This document shows, piece by piece, positions 8,505 through 17,133 of a stretch of 64,000 bases of DNA. The notes under the pieces are model-generated. The model had not been told where the DNA came from. It saw nothing but the letters and a program-made list of their open reading frames with translations, and did not search any database. Origin of the DNA: Periplaneta americana (taxonomy: Eukaryota; Arthropoda; Insecta; Blattodea; Blattidae). How positions within the stretch are numbered: the first letter of the stretch is position 1; each line of letters opens with the position of its first letter. Where the stretch lies: positions 124,001 through 188,000 of the forward strand of contig NW_027185566.1 in assembly GCF_040183065.1 (NCBI RefSeq), read 5' to 3'. Position numbers and translations under genes: made by a program.

Positions 8505-10445
8505 TTATCGCCCTAGATTAATAATAACATCAAGCATTGTATTCATGGTTTGTATAATTTTTGCAGCACCCTGGTATCCATGTTGGTATTTGATCATTTG
8601 TACTAATTCCTCATCAGAATTAACTCCAGAAATATTTTGTCTGAGATTGGTTAATCCTGTCATAATAGCATCCTCTTTATCTAAGTGGGTTTTTGCAGAT
8701 TTTGCTACTTCTCCAATTCCCGCCATCATACTATCTAAAAATGGGCGGAAACTAACATTTCCCTTATCTAACATGACGGCGTTTTGGTCTATTTGAGCGT
8801 TTGGGTCTATAGACTGGGCATCTAGGGTGGAGGTTAAGCTAGCTACAATTTTAAATCCTAGAGATCCATCACCCCCACCATTAGGAGTGTCTAAAAGACC
8901 ATCTCCCGTAGTATCCTTTCCACCACGAACGGCAATATTATTTGGATCATTTAAAACACTTGCATTGACAGAAAGATGAGCAGCTGCATTTTTAGCAAAA
9001 GCCACTTCATAGTTGTTGGTTAAAAGCTGTGCTGCCGAATCAATATTTCCAGCGTCAAAAGCTCCATCTGGACTGTTGTTGGATAACACCCCACTGAATG
9101 TTGTCAAAAACTGACCCGAATCTTCTAAATGTCTTAAATAAAAACTTTCTTTGTCGTTGTTAGTATATAAAGATTTGATAACTAGATTTCCATCTGCATT
9201 CAGATAAGAGGTGACTTTAGCATCAGAATGATTCATTCTATCTAATACTTCCCTGACAGTATCCGTAGCCCTGTAGGTTACTATAACATCTTTTCCTGTG
9301 TCATCTTGTCCGAGATTTAAAACTCCACCCTCATTAACTTTATCCGATAGTTTCATTTTCTGTGTGCCTGTAACGGAGTAAACCCTTGTAGAATCATTAG
9401 CACCATCTCCATTGGCATCGTAATTTCCTTGAGCGTCGCTAGTGAGTTTTTCTAAACTAAAAAAATCTAATCCGGTATTTCTGGTGAGACCAAAACCTTT
9501 TTGATGGATATCGTTTACAGTTTTAGCTAGGTTAATAGCAAAATTATTGACTTTTTGCATAGCACCCCCAATTTGGTTATCCCTAATATCTAAAAGTGCA
9601 GCCAGTTCTCCACCAACAATAGCTACATCGGAATTATTTTCAAACCTTACATCGATCATACCATCTTTTTCTCCATTAGGAACGGCGACTAAAGGATTAT
9701 ATTTTTCCCCTTGTATTATCCCTTTGGACCCAATATAGACAAAAATTTCATCTGGATCTCGTTCAGCAACTCTGATGTTGGTTATTCCAGAAAGTTTTTC
9801 GATCAAAGCATCTCTTTTATCCATAAGATCATTGGGTTGATCCCCTAGGGCTTTAACTTTTAAGATTTCTTTGTTGAGATCTCGAACTTGTTTGGCAATA
9901 TCGTTGATTTCGTCTACTTTACTGCTGATGAGAGAATTAACATGTTCTTTCATATCCTGAAGGTTTCTGTAATGGGTTTGAATCATTCCAACCATATTTT
10001 GGGCTGAACTCACCAACGCCGTTCTTGCTGCAGGATCGCTAGCATTTAAAGAAACATCATTCCAACTACTTACAAAATCGTCAAATTTCTCTTTTAGAGT
10101 AGCTTGACCTGGCTCGGAAAAAATATGTTCTATCTGTTGTAAATATTTATGTTGTGTTCTAAAAAATTCTTGAGAGGATTTTTCCTCCATAATTCTGGCG
10201 TCTACAAAAGCATCTCTGACTCGCATGATAGATGCAATTTGTACTCCTTGCCCAATCTGTCCTTTCATATGCTCTCTATTAAATTGAGGGGCATAGAGAG
10301 GAGATACAGTTTCCAAACTCACCATTTGTCTACTGTAATCCTTGTTAGACGCATTAGCCAAGTTGTGTGAAACCGTATTTAACGCGGTCTGGTTGGAAAT
10401 AAGTCCTCGTTTACCGATCTCTAATCCTAAAAATTCTGATGGCAT
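8505..10445 (-). CDS. flgK: Flagellar hook-associated protein FlgK
   Basis: A 646-aa HAP1. The N-terminus has the rod/hook signature (LISNQTALNTVSHNLANASN) and the C-terminus the matching NLRQNISGVNSDEELVQMIKYQ with a final helix. The central region is longer and more acidic than usual. It carries two Asp/Gly loops, DANGDGAND near residue 345 and DTTGDGLLD near residue 515, that look like EF-hand or dockerin-type calcium loops. It is second in the flgN operon. The family call is firm; calcium binding is inference from the motif. Confidence 0.95.
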   Translation of the reverse strand: MPSEFLGLEIGKRGLISNQTALNTVSHNLANASNKDYSRQMVSLETVSPLYAPQFNREHMKGQIGQGVQIASIMRVRDAFVDARIMEEKSSQEFFRTQHKYLQQIEHIFSEPGQATLKEKFDDFVSSWNDVSLNASDPAARTALVSSAQNMVGMIQTHYRNLQDMKEHVNSLISSKVDEINDIAKQVRDLNKEILKVKALGDQPNDLMDKRDALIEKLSGITNIRVAERDPDEIFVYIGSKGIIQGEKYNPLVAVPNGEKDGMIDVRFENNSDVAIVGGELAALLDIRDNQIGGAMQKVNNFAINLAKTVNDIHQKGFGLTRNTGLDFFSLEKLTSDAQGNYDANGDGANDSTRVYSVTGTQKMKLSDKVNEGGVLNLGQDDTGKDVIVTYRATDTVREVLDRMNHSDAKVTSYLNADGNLVIKSLYTNNDKESFYLRHLEDSGQFLTTFSGVLSNNSPDGAFDAGNIDSAAQLLTNNYEVAFAKNAAAHLSVNASVLNDPNNIAVRGGKDTTGDGLLDTPNGGGDGSLGFKIVASLTSTLDAQSIDPNAQIDQNAVMLDKGNVSFRPFLDSMMAGIGEVAKSAKTHLDKEDAIMTGLTNLRQNISGVNSDEELVQMIKYQHGYQGAAKIIQTMNTMLDVIINLGR

Positions 10446-10463
10446 AAAGCCTCCTTATTCCGT

Positions 10464-10961
10464 CTAAATCACTTTGTTTAAGAGAATAGAAGAATTACCC
10501 TGTACTTCTGTTCGTTTTGTAAAATCAATTTCTTTATTTTCTTGCTGGAGGGTAATGTTGAGTACATTTAGGGCGGTTTCTATTAAATCTTTATTTACAT
10601 TGGTATAGTGTTTAATTTCATCTACAGTTTTTTTAGATTCTTCGTACAGTAGTTGCATGTCGCTATAATAGGGAGAGGTTTGAATAACATCCAAGATCCC
10701 ACTAAAATTTACAGAAGAACGATCTTTAAATAGATCGGAATGGTCTTTAATAAAAGATTCAATCATCTGGTTTCTATGGAGTTCAGACATTTCTAAAACT
10801 TCCAACTTATCTAGAAGATTTTGGTTGATGGTAGAAAAATCTTTTAGTTTACCTGACAATAAAACGGTATGCTTTTCTTTTTCTATAACCAAAATCTCTT
10901 TTAACACTACAAGTTGGTCTTCAATGGCCTTTTTGAGTGCTTCTATTGTTTGTAAATTCAT
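10464..10961 (-). CDS. flgN: FlgN-like flagellar export chaperone
   Basis: A 165-aa, almost wholly helical protein with a long coiled-coil character, placed directly before flgK and flgL, whose products FlgN escorts to the export apparatus. The sequence is typical of FlgN (N-terminal LKKAIEDQLVVLKEILVIEKEKHTVLLSG). A TTG six bases upstream is in frame, but the ATG at 10961 is chosen because AGGAG sits eight bases before it. The stretch upstream holds a sigma28-like promoter. Confidence 0.85.
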   Translation of the reverse strand: MNLQTIEALKKAIEDQLVVLKEILVIEKEKHTVLLSGKLKDFSTINQNLLDKLEVLEMSELHRNQMIESFIKDHSDLFKDRSSVNFSGILDVIQTSPYYSDMQLLYEESKKTVDEIKHYTNVNKDLIETALNVLNITLQQENKEIDFTKRTEVQGNSSILLNKVI

Positions 10962-11005
10962 GTGCAAAACTCCTGAATCTTTTAGTATTATTTATGTTAT
11001 GAATA

Positions 11006-11031
11006 ACATCGGAGGATTTATTAAAACTTTA
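11006..11031 (-). promoter_or_regulatory. Sigma28 (FliA)-like promoter of flgN operon
   Basis: Reading the minus strand, TAAAGTTT (11031-11024) exactly matches the classical sigma28 -35 box. Ten bases on comes TCCGATGT (11013-11006), close to GCCGATAA. It is about 45 bases before the flgN ATG. It lies almost on top of the divergent rlmB start codon, so the two genes share this DNA. Confidence 0.6.
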
Positions 11032-11033
11032 AT

Positions 11034-11834
11034 ATGAAAAGAAAAAGAAACCCTCCATCTCATAGCTTTTCAAAAAATTCCAAATTAGAATATAAAACTC
11101 CACCCGTCAAAGAGTCCATTAGCGGTATTTATATTCATGGATTACACCCAGTGAATCATTTACTTCAAGATACTGATTTTTCTATTCAAAATATTTTTAT
11201 TCAGGATGGGTTAACTGGTGCAGAAATAAATAAAATTCAAAATCTTACAAAAAAAAGAGGGCTTCTTGTCCAAAATAAACCCAAAAGTGTTTTGGATCAT
11301 TTGGCTAAAAATCACCAGGGAATAGTTGCTCAGGTTAAGGAACAGAGTTTTTACAAACCTATTGAAATTTTAAAGAATGCTCGACTAGTCTTAGTTTTAG
11401 ATCATCTAGAAGATCCCCAAAATTTAGGTTCTATCCTTCGAACGGCGGATCAGTTTGGAGTGGATGCCGTTGTTATTCCCAAGAATCGCTCTGTGGGCAT
11501 AACCTCTTCTGTGATTAAAGTTTCGAGTGGAGCTGCGTTATTTGTTCCTATTATCCAAGAATCCAGTATGTTATTTGTTATAGAAAAGTTGAAAGAATTT
11601 GGTTTTTGGGTATATGCTACATCTGTAGATCAAGGAAGTTCCATTCATCAAGTAAAGTTTACAGATAAAGTGGCTTTAATCTTGGGTAATGAATCAGATG
11701 GGGTATCCGAGCAACTGATTAAAAAGTCAGATTTTTTGCTCACCATTCCAAGTTCTTCCCAAAAAAAGATAGATTCTTTAAATGTGGCGGTGGCTACAGG
11801 AATTTTGGTTTATGAAATCTTTACTAAAAAATAA
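11034..11834 (+). CDS. rlmB: SpoU-family 23S rRNA (guanosine-2'-O-)-methyltransferase (RlmB-like)
   Basis: A 266-aa SPOUT methyltransferase. An N-terminal substrate-binding domain (IYIHGLHPVNHLL) is followed by the knot: motif 1 DPQNLGSILRTADQFGVD, motif 2 LILGNESDGVSEQL and motif 3 SLNVAVATGILVYE. RlmB methylates the 2'-OH of a 23S rRNA guanosine. The first 30 residues are basic and Ser/Pro rich. An in-frame stop 12 bases upstream makes 11034 the earliest start, but GGAGG lies 18 bases away, so translation initiation is weakly supported. TrmH-type tRNA methylation is a possible alternative. Confidence 0.85.
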   Translation: MKRKRNPPSHSFSKNSKLEYKTPPVKESISGIYIHGLHPVNHLLQDTDFSIQNIFIQDGLTGAEINKIQNLTKKRGLLVQNKPKSVLDHLAKNHQGIVAQVKEQSFYKPIEILKNARLVLVLDHLEDPQNLGSILRTADQFGVDAVVIPKNRSVGITSSVIKVSSGAALFVPIIQESSMLFVIEKLKEFGFWVYATSVDQGSSIHQVKFTDKVALILGNESDGVSEQLIKKSDFLLTIPSSSQKKIDSLNVAVATGILVYEIFTKK

Positions 11835-12061
11835 TTGAGGTTGTTTTGGCAATATAGTTTATAAATTGGTTACAAATGTTGTTATATTGTGTCAATAAGG
11901 AGTGGTTTTTCTTTATTGCAGAGTTGAGATAGCAAGATATTGAAAAATGAAGACTTTTCCATTAAAATTTTTTTTGGGGTCTTGGAATTCTTTTAATAAT
12001 AACGGATTCTGTTGTAGATTAGTTTTTTGTAAAAAAGCCAACATCTAACCGAACCACACAG
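11835..12061 (+). other. Non-coding stretch between rlmB and a broken small gene
   Basis: About 230 bases with no convincing gene. A 33-codon frame from 11947 has no ribosome binding site and an improbable composition. An AAGGAG at about 11898 has no start codon at a normal distance. Together with the broken frame that follows it looks like decaying DNA. Confidence 0.4.
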
Positions 12062-12463
12062 ATGAGACTCTATGATGCTAAAGTTATTCGAGTAACGGAT
12101 TCCTATAAGGCATTACAAGCTAAAGTGTAAGAGCTTCCTTTAGAAAAACGAATACGATTTATGCAAATAAGAACGCAAATGACCCAAGAGGTGGGTGAAC
12201 CAACTGTTTTAGAGGAACACCAGTATAATAGAATTGGAGATGAAAAATTAAATTCTCCTGAAAACCATAAATCATATCAGTTGGGTGAAGAGGATAAGAA
12301 ATTAGTGCAAAAATTTATTAGTGAAAACCGAGGATGTCTCGATTTCATAAAAGAACATACTCAAGAGATCCAGGATATTGATGTTGAAAATTACAATTTG
12401 TTGTTAAAATTTACTCAAGATGTTTTAGATCTTAATCTATTTTTACTTAATATTTCTCAGTAA
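12062..12463 (+). pseudogene. Small unknown gene interrupted by an in-frame stop
   Basis: From an ATG at 12062 the frame reads 22 codons to a TAA at 12128, then continues in the same frame for 111 codons to 12463. Both sides look coding: MRLYDAKVIRVTDSY before, and ELPLEKRIRF then a Gln/Glu-rich helical protein after. No ribosome binding site precedes 12062 or the internal ATG at 12161. I read this as a gene broken by a nonsense change, or a downstream 100-aa remnant. I do not recognise the family. The next gene, a lipoprotein with its own strong Shine-Dalgarno sequence, starts 13 bases later. Confidence 0.5.
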
Positions 12464-12476
12464 ATGGAGGAAATGA

Positions 12477-13043
12477 ATGTCTTTGAAACATTTCATATTG
12501 ATTCTAATTTTGTCGTGTTTGGAAGCTTGTACTCAAAATTTACAGCAAGAAGATAATTTTAGTATTCTTAAGGATTCTCGGTTTAAAAAGAAAATTTGCA
12601 CCCATCAAAACTGTGTGCAAGTTTACTTAAAATCAGAAGAATTTACTTTAAGTATAGACGATTCACACCTATATGACACAACTCAGGACTTTATTTATCC
12701 TAAGATGTCTGTCTATGATGAAAGACCTGTGTACATTTTGGTGACTCTCAGACAAAAGTCTGATATTTTGGGATTTCCTTCATGGGTTTATTTTTTAACC
12801 CATGTTCCAGTTATGTTTCAATACGCGGTCATTCAGTACCATATCTATCATTCAGAAAACCCTATTTCCAATGGAATTTTAGAAAGCTATACACCTAACC
12901 AGGCTTTTTTAAGAGAGCAATTACAACAATCTTTTTTACAAACTCATGGGGAATATTGTTTTTCTATTCCTCAAGGAAAGATGTATTCCGTCCCAGAAAG
13001 TACTCTCCTTTATTACCCAGTCATGCCTTGTAAAGATATTTGA
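12477..13043 (+). CDS. Putative lipoprotein of unknown function
   Basis: A 188-aa protein with a signal peptide and lipobox LEAC (Cys 18). Four more Cys residues lie in the mature part (two close together near residues 42-47, others near 160 and the C-terminus), so disulfides are possible. No domain is recognised; the middle is beta-rich with many Tyr. GGAGGA five bases before the ATG fixes the start. It sits beside a degraded gene and a glycan-related patch, so it may be lineage-specific. Confidence 0.7.
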   Translation: MSLKHFILILILSCLEACTQNLQQEDNFSILKDSRFKKKICTHQNCVQVYLKSEEFTLSIDDSHLYDTTQDFIYPKMSVYDERPVYILVTLRQKSDILGFPSWVYFLTHVPVMFQYAVIQYHIYHSENPISNGILESYTPNQAFLREQLQQSFLQTHGEYCFSIPQGKMYSVPESTLLYYPVMPCKDI

Positions 13044-13118
13044 GACGAAAATTGATTTAGCAGTACTAGGAAGTATACTTGTAATTTGGAGCTTCAGAGT
13101 AAAACGAGAAACAAAAAT

Positions 13119-14132
13119 TTATTTCTTTTTGTTTAAAATAAATTTTGCAGACATTCGAACATACTGTGTTAGAGGTTCTCTGTTGGATAGCACTAGTAAA
13201 TCTTTATAATATCTGAATGTTTGGAATCCAATGATAGAAACTAACCTAAGTTTTTTACCAAGGCTCATTTTTTGGTGATAGTGGTTATACTGATATAACA
13301 AAAATCCTAAATTTGCACGAAATACTGTATAAAAATTTTCTTTCAGTTCAAGATTTTTAACTATGGAGTATAGCTTTTTACTCAATGCAATTGCTGTTGT
13401 CCAGTTATTTTTTATATTATCATAGTTAGCCAGTCTATGAGATGCAGATGGTCTATTGTCATAATAGTATACTGCTGTGGGTAAAAAATGTATTTCGAAT
13501 ATTTTTTGATCTACAAATTGCAAGTTAAAAAGGTTAATTTGAATGTCTAGATCTTCAAAAGCAAAAATGTCCATGCAAGATTCTTTTGGAAGTTTTTGAA
13601 GTATTGATGTTTTTATGACACGTAAAGTGAGTATATGATTTTTAAATGCAAAATCAAAATTTTTTTTTAAAGGAGACTGTTCTACAAAATCTTGTGCTTG
13701 CCAAAGATTAGCAGTCGTCCAAGACGACGAATTTACATAACACGTATTGGGAACGATAATATCCGTACTAGGGTTACTATGCAAAAATTTGTTAATTTCT
13801 TTAATAGCTAACTTATCTATAAAATCGTCATCGTCATGAAAAGTTACATAAGGTGTTTTAGCCGTATGTGCGTATTTGAGCCTTAAAAATCCACTGTAAT
13901 GCTTTTTATCCGTACGATATAATGTTATATTTTCGTGCCTATGGATATATTTTTCTAACTCTAATCTAGTCCAATCATCCAAAAAATTGTCAATAATTAT
14001 CAAATCAAAATTTTTATCTATCTGAGAAGAGAGCCCTTCAAAATACCTCGCCATATACTTGGATTTGTCTTGTATAGGATCAGATCTGTTTGAGAAAATA
14101 GTGACAATAGTTACAAGCGGAATAGAACTCAT
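13119..14132 (-). CDS. Family 2-type glycosyltransferase
   Basis: A 337-aa cytoplasmic enzyme with a GT-A fold: N-terminal PLVTIVTIFSNRSD, the nucleotide-sugar strand LIIIDNFLDD and the acidic DXD-type motif FHDDDDFID near residue 98. The rest is poorly conserved and Tyr/Lys/Asn rich. It probably adds a sugar to a surface glycan or lipid; the donor and acceptor cannot be told. Its first codons overlap the end of a decayed cytidylyltransferase gene, so both were once one transcription unit. That context suggests a glycerol- or ribitol-phosphate-containing glycan pathway. Confidence 0.8.
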   Translation of the reverse strand: MSSIPLVTIVTIFSNRSDPIQDKSKYMARYFEGLSSQIDKNFDLIIIDNFLDDWTRLELEKYIHRHENITLYRTDKKHYSGFLRLKYAHTAKTPYVTFHDDDDFIDKLAIKEINKFLHSNPSTDIIVPNTCYVNSSSWTTANLWQAQDFVEQSPLKKNFDFAFKNHILTLRVIKTSILQKLPKESCMDIFAFEDLDIQINLFNLQFVDQKIFEIHFLPTAVYYYDNRPSASHRLANYDNIKNNWTTAIALSKKLYSIVKNLELKENFYTVFRANLGFLLYQYNHYHQKMSLGKKLRLVSIIGFQTFRYYKDLLVLSNREPLTQYVRMSAKFILNKKK

Positions 14133-14534
14133 ACACTTTACCCTGTATTATTTTGTGTTTTGTCAGTGAGGTTGATATTTCTTTTGTTCTTGAAAAATAA
14201 ATGACATCACAATGTTGTTTAAAAAAATCAAAGCGTCCGTACCAGTCATCCCCCATAAATACCACATCGATATTGTACATTTTTACATAGTGTTCTTTCA
14301 ATTCTAGACTTTCTTCTAAAAATACGAAATCCACATACCTTATGGAGGATACAATAACCATTCTATCATTTTCACTATAAACTGGATATGTAGCTTTTTT
14401 TAAAATTTAGTTTATTGTATGACACCTACAAAAAGATAATCAACCATTTCTTTGGCTCGTTTTAATATATCAATATGCCCGATGTGGAGTAAATCGTATG
14501 TTCCAAAAGTAACACCATTTCTATATTTTTTCAT
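14080..14534 (-). pseudogene. Decayed glycerol-3-phosphate cytidylyltransferase-like gene (TagD type)
   Basis: The 5' part (ATG at 14534, GGAG five bases upstream) encodes 40 residues with the nucleotidyltransferase signature TFGTYDLLHIGHIDIL, then ends at TAA (14412-14414). The 3' part, in another frame, encodes SENDRMVIVSSIRYVD, VVFMGDDWYGRFDF and SRTKEISTS, the second half of the same family. Between them are two stops in the first frame and a run of seven A, so at least one or two indels separate the halves. The complete family member makes CDP-glycerol from CTP and glycerol-3-phosphate. Here the catalytic HIGH-type motif and the ISTS motif lie on separate fragments, so activity is unlikely. 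Confidence 0.85.
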
Positions 14535-14661
14535 GTACGCTCCAAATACACCCGCAAATTTAATAAAAAATTGGTATTATTCAAAATATTATTTGCCTTG
14601 TCCATTTATGAAGTAAACAATCCTGCGAATTTGAAATTATATTAGTTTTTATTCTAGAATA

Positions 14662-15069
14662 TTAAAACTCATTTTTGGTGAGTATTTCGTTAATAGCGTG
14701 GAGATACTGCAACACATTTTTAGGAGAAGCCAAGCTGATTTCGTGACTGACTTTATTGGCTTCTATTCTCAAGTGAGTAAGAATATTGAGGGACTCTTCA
14801 GAAAGAGCAATTTTACTTTGGATATAGTTCAAATATTCGTAAAAAGATTCATGTGGGTCGTCTCCTAGATGAATAGCGATATGAACGAGCATTTTTCTCA
14901 TTAGAAGTATAGTTGCTGTAAAACATGACTCTTTAAGACATACAATGATTTCTTGGTAGATAGGGCTGATATTGTCGGGAATATTTTTCAGCAATAGAGC
15001 CGAAATTTGAGCCTTTTCTATGGTGTCTTTCCAGTTTTTGGGCATTGTATTATCGTTTTTTAAATTCAT
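14662..15069 (-). CDS. DUF4145-like small protein
   Basis: About 135 residues, helical, with the DUF4145 pattern: a Cys/Ala helix followed by ATILLMRKMLVHIAIHLG, then a helix with IQSKIALSEESLNILTHLRIEANKVSHE. DUF4145 domains are often found in or beside restriction and defence-related proteins but also stand alone. An ATG at 15069 is taken as start; an in-frame TTG three codons upstream is possible and the binding site is unclear. It is divergent from ffh. No partner defence gene is visible nearby. Confidence 0.6.
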   Translation of the reverse strand: MNLKNDNTMPKNWKDTIEKAQISALLLKNIPDNISPIYQEIIVCLKESCFTATILLMRKMLVHIAIHLGDDPHESFYEYLNYIQSKIALSEESLNILTHLRIEANKVSHEISLASPKNVLQYLHAINEILTKNEF

Positions 15070-15171
15070 ATTTTTCAAGCTTCATTTTTTTGTTCCTTGT
15101 GAAAAAGGTTTTGTTTATTCTGAAGTTCCGTGTAAATTTTACCTGATATTGAACAAAAAAGGACAAGTAAA

Positions 15172-16569
15172 ATGTTTGAAAGTTTACAAACAAAACTCGG
15201 CGGTATTTTTAAAACTTTACGAGGAAATTCTAAAATAACGGAAAATAATATAGTAGATGGGATCAAAGAAATCAGACTGGCTCTGTTGGAAGCGGATGTG
15301 AATTATCAGGTAGTTAAAGATTTGGAACAAAAACTTATCCATCGTGTTCTGGGTGAAAAAGTCTACCAAAATGTAGAACCAGTGGAGCAGTTTTATAAAA
15401 TTGTGTATGATGAATTAGTAGCTCTCTTAGGTAATGAGACTCAGGAAAAACTTAACCTTCCTAAGGGGGAGTTGGGGGTGGTTCTTCTTGTTGGTTTACA
15501 AGGTAGCGGAAAAACCACTACAGCGGCTAAACTTGCGTTCAAGTTGAAAAAAGAAACTTCTGTTTTACTTATAGCTGCGGATGTTTATCGTCCTTCTGCA
15601 AAAGATCAACTGCGAGTTTTATCAGAACAGGTAGGAGTTGCCTTTTATACTGAAGATCATAATAATGCTCGTAAAATAGTGGAAAATGGTTTAAAATACG
15701 CAAAAAAAAATCTTATTCAAGTAGCTATAGTAGATACAGCGGGTCGTCTCCACTTAGATGAGGAGTTGATGAAAGAAATTAAAGATATCAAAAAAATTTC
15801 TAAACCCCAAGAAATCTTTTTTGTTGCAGATTCTATGATGGGACAAAATGCTATTTCTGTAGCGGCAGCGTTTAATCAATCTGTGGATATAACGGGAGTA
15901 GTTTTGACTAAATTTGATAGTGATGCTAAGGCAGGGGCGGCTCTTTCTATAAAACAAATTACTGGTAAACCTATTCGTTATATTGGTGTTGGAGAGAAGT
16001 TATCCGATTTAGATGTTTTTTATCCTGATAGGATTGTAGGGCGAATTTTAGGACGAGGAGACATTTTGACTCTTGTGGAAAAAACCCAACAGATTATTGA
16101 GGAAAAAGATGCTGAAGAAATGAGCAAAAGAATGATGGCAGGTCAATTAGATTTAAATGACTTTCTAAAACAGATCCAAATGATGAGAAAAATGGGAGGA
16201 TTAGGCAGTATTATAAAAATGTTGCCCATGATGCCTGCAAATCTGAAGAGTGCCGATCCAGAAAGAATGAACAAAGAATTTGGAAAAATGGAGTCTATGA
16301 TTTTTTCTATGACCCGAAAAGAACGTAAAAATTATAAAATCATAGAGTCCAGCCGAAAAAGGAGGATTGCCAAGGGGTCTGGACATACTATGAGGGATAT
16401 TACTCTTTTTATGGAACAATTTCAGAAAATGGGTAAGATGGTTAAGAAGTTTTCTAAAAATGCAAAATTATTTGGAAATCCAGGTTCAGAAGAGTTAAAT
16501 TTAGACCCTAATTCCTTGGCAAAAAATTTTCCAGATGACATTGCCAATTTTAAAAACTGGATGAAGTAG
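15172..16569 (+). CDS. ffh: Signal recognition particle protein Ffh
   Basis: A 465-aa SRP54 GTPase. The N domain comes first, then the G domain with LQGSGKTTTAAKLA (G1, near residue 108), ADVYRPSAKDQL, VDTAGR and TKFDSDAKAGAAL. The Met-rich M domain (from about residue 325, LDLNDFLKQIQMMRKMGG, then SRKRRIAKGSG) binds 4.5S RNA and signal sequences. AAGGA precedes the ATG. It heads the ffh-rpsP-khpA-rbfA-xer run. Confidence 0.98.
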   Translation: MFESLQTKLGGIFKTLRGNSKITENNIVDGIKEIRLALLEADVNYQVVKDLEQKLIHRVLGEKVYQNVEPVEQFYKIVYDELVALLGNETQEKLNLPKGELGVVLLVGLQGSGKTTTAAKLAFKLKKETSVLLIAADVYRPSAKDQLRVLSEQVGVAFYTEDHNNARKIVENGLKYAKKNLIQVAIVDTAGRLHLDEELMKEIKDIKKISKPQEIFFVADSMMGQNAISVAAAFNQSVDITGVVLTKFDSDAKAGAALSIKQITGKPIRYIGVGEKLSDLDVFYPDRIVGRILGRGDILTLVEKTQQIIEEKDAEEMSKRMMAGQLDLNDFLKQIQMMRKMGGLGSIIKMLPMMPANLKSADPERMNKEFGKMESMIFSMTRKERKNYKIIESSRKRRIAKGSGHTMRDITLFMEQFQKMGKMVKKFSKNAKLFGNPGSEELNLDPNSLAKNFPDDIANFKNWMK

Positions 16570-16577
16570 GAGGTCTT

Positions 16578-16832
16578 ATGGTTGTTATTCGTCTTAAAAG
16601 AATGGGAAAGAAAAAAAATCCATTTTATCGTGTTGTTGTAGCTGACTCCAAAAATAGGAGAGATGGTAAAGTTATAGAAGAATTGGGTTATTATAGTCCT
16701 AAAGTTTCTGCTAAAGATAAGGTGATTCAGCCAGTCCATTTAAATGCAGAGAGTTATAAAAGATGGGTAGATAGAGGAGCTTGTCCTTCAGAAGCTGTTC
16801 AAGTGATTGTTAAACAGCTAGGTATTGTATAA
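16578..16832 (+). CDS. rpsP: 30S ribosomal protein S16
   Basis: An 84-aa S16 with the classic start VVIRLKRMGKKKNPFYRVVV and DSRNRRDGK-like segment (here DSKNRRDGKVIEELGYY). It lies eight bases after ffh with an AGGAGG upstream, the standard ffh-rpsP pairing. Confidence 0.98.
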   Translation: MVVIRLKRMGKKKNPFYRVVVADSKNRRDGKVIEELGYYSPKVSAKDKVIQPVHLNAESYKRWVDRGACPSEAVQVIVKQLGIV

Positions 16833-16870
16833 ATCTGTTACTAAAAAAGTAGAGGAGAAGGAGTTCTTAT

Positions 16871-17110
16871 ATGCCCTCAGTTCAAGAATTTGTTGAATAT
16901 ATTGTTAAAGCTATTGTAGATCACCCAGATGATGTTAAAATAAAAGTTGTAGAAGGAGCACACTCCACCATATTGGAGCTCTCCGTTAATCCAGAAGATA
17001 TTGCTAAGGTTATTGGTAGAGGTGGTAGAATTGCAAGATCTATTAGAACTCTATTGGGTGTTTTGGCTGCCAAACAGCATAAGCGTGTTCTTTTGGAAAT
17101 TTTAGAATAA
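16871..17110 (+). CDS. khpA: KH-domain RNA-binding protein KhpA
   Basis: A 79-aa single KH domain: VEYIVKAIVDHPDDVKIKVVE, then the GXXG loop in VIGRGGRIARSIRTLLG. KhpA usually partners KhpB/Jag and follows rpsP. AGGAGAAGGAG precedes the ATG. In many bacteria rimM and trmD come next; they are absent here. Confidence 0.95.
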   Translation: MPSVQEFVEYIVKAIVDHPDDVKIKVVEGAHSTILELSVNPEDIAKVIGRGGRIARSIRTLLGVLAAKQHKRVLLEILE

Positions 17111-17133
17111 AGAAAGTTTAGTGGTGGAGGTAT

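Noticed and set aside
10825-11037. 70-codon plus-strand frame before rlmB
   Set aside because: It is antisense to flgN and covers the sigma28-like promoter.
11947-12048. 33-codon frame upstream of the broken small gene
   Set aside because: No ribosome binding site and composition like random AT-rich DNA.
12946-13209. Plus-strand 87-codon frame across the end of the lipoprotein gene
   Set aside because: Overlaps the lipoprotein and the convergent glycosyltransferase, no binding site and a composition unlike a protein.
14662-15069. DUF4145 gene as part of a defence system
   Set aside because: No restriction, helicase or nuclease gene is next to it; the neighbours are housekeeping or glycan genes.
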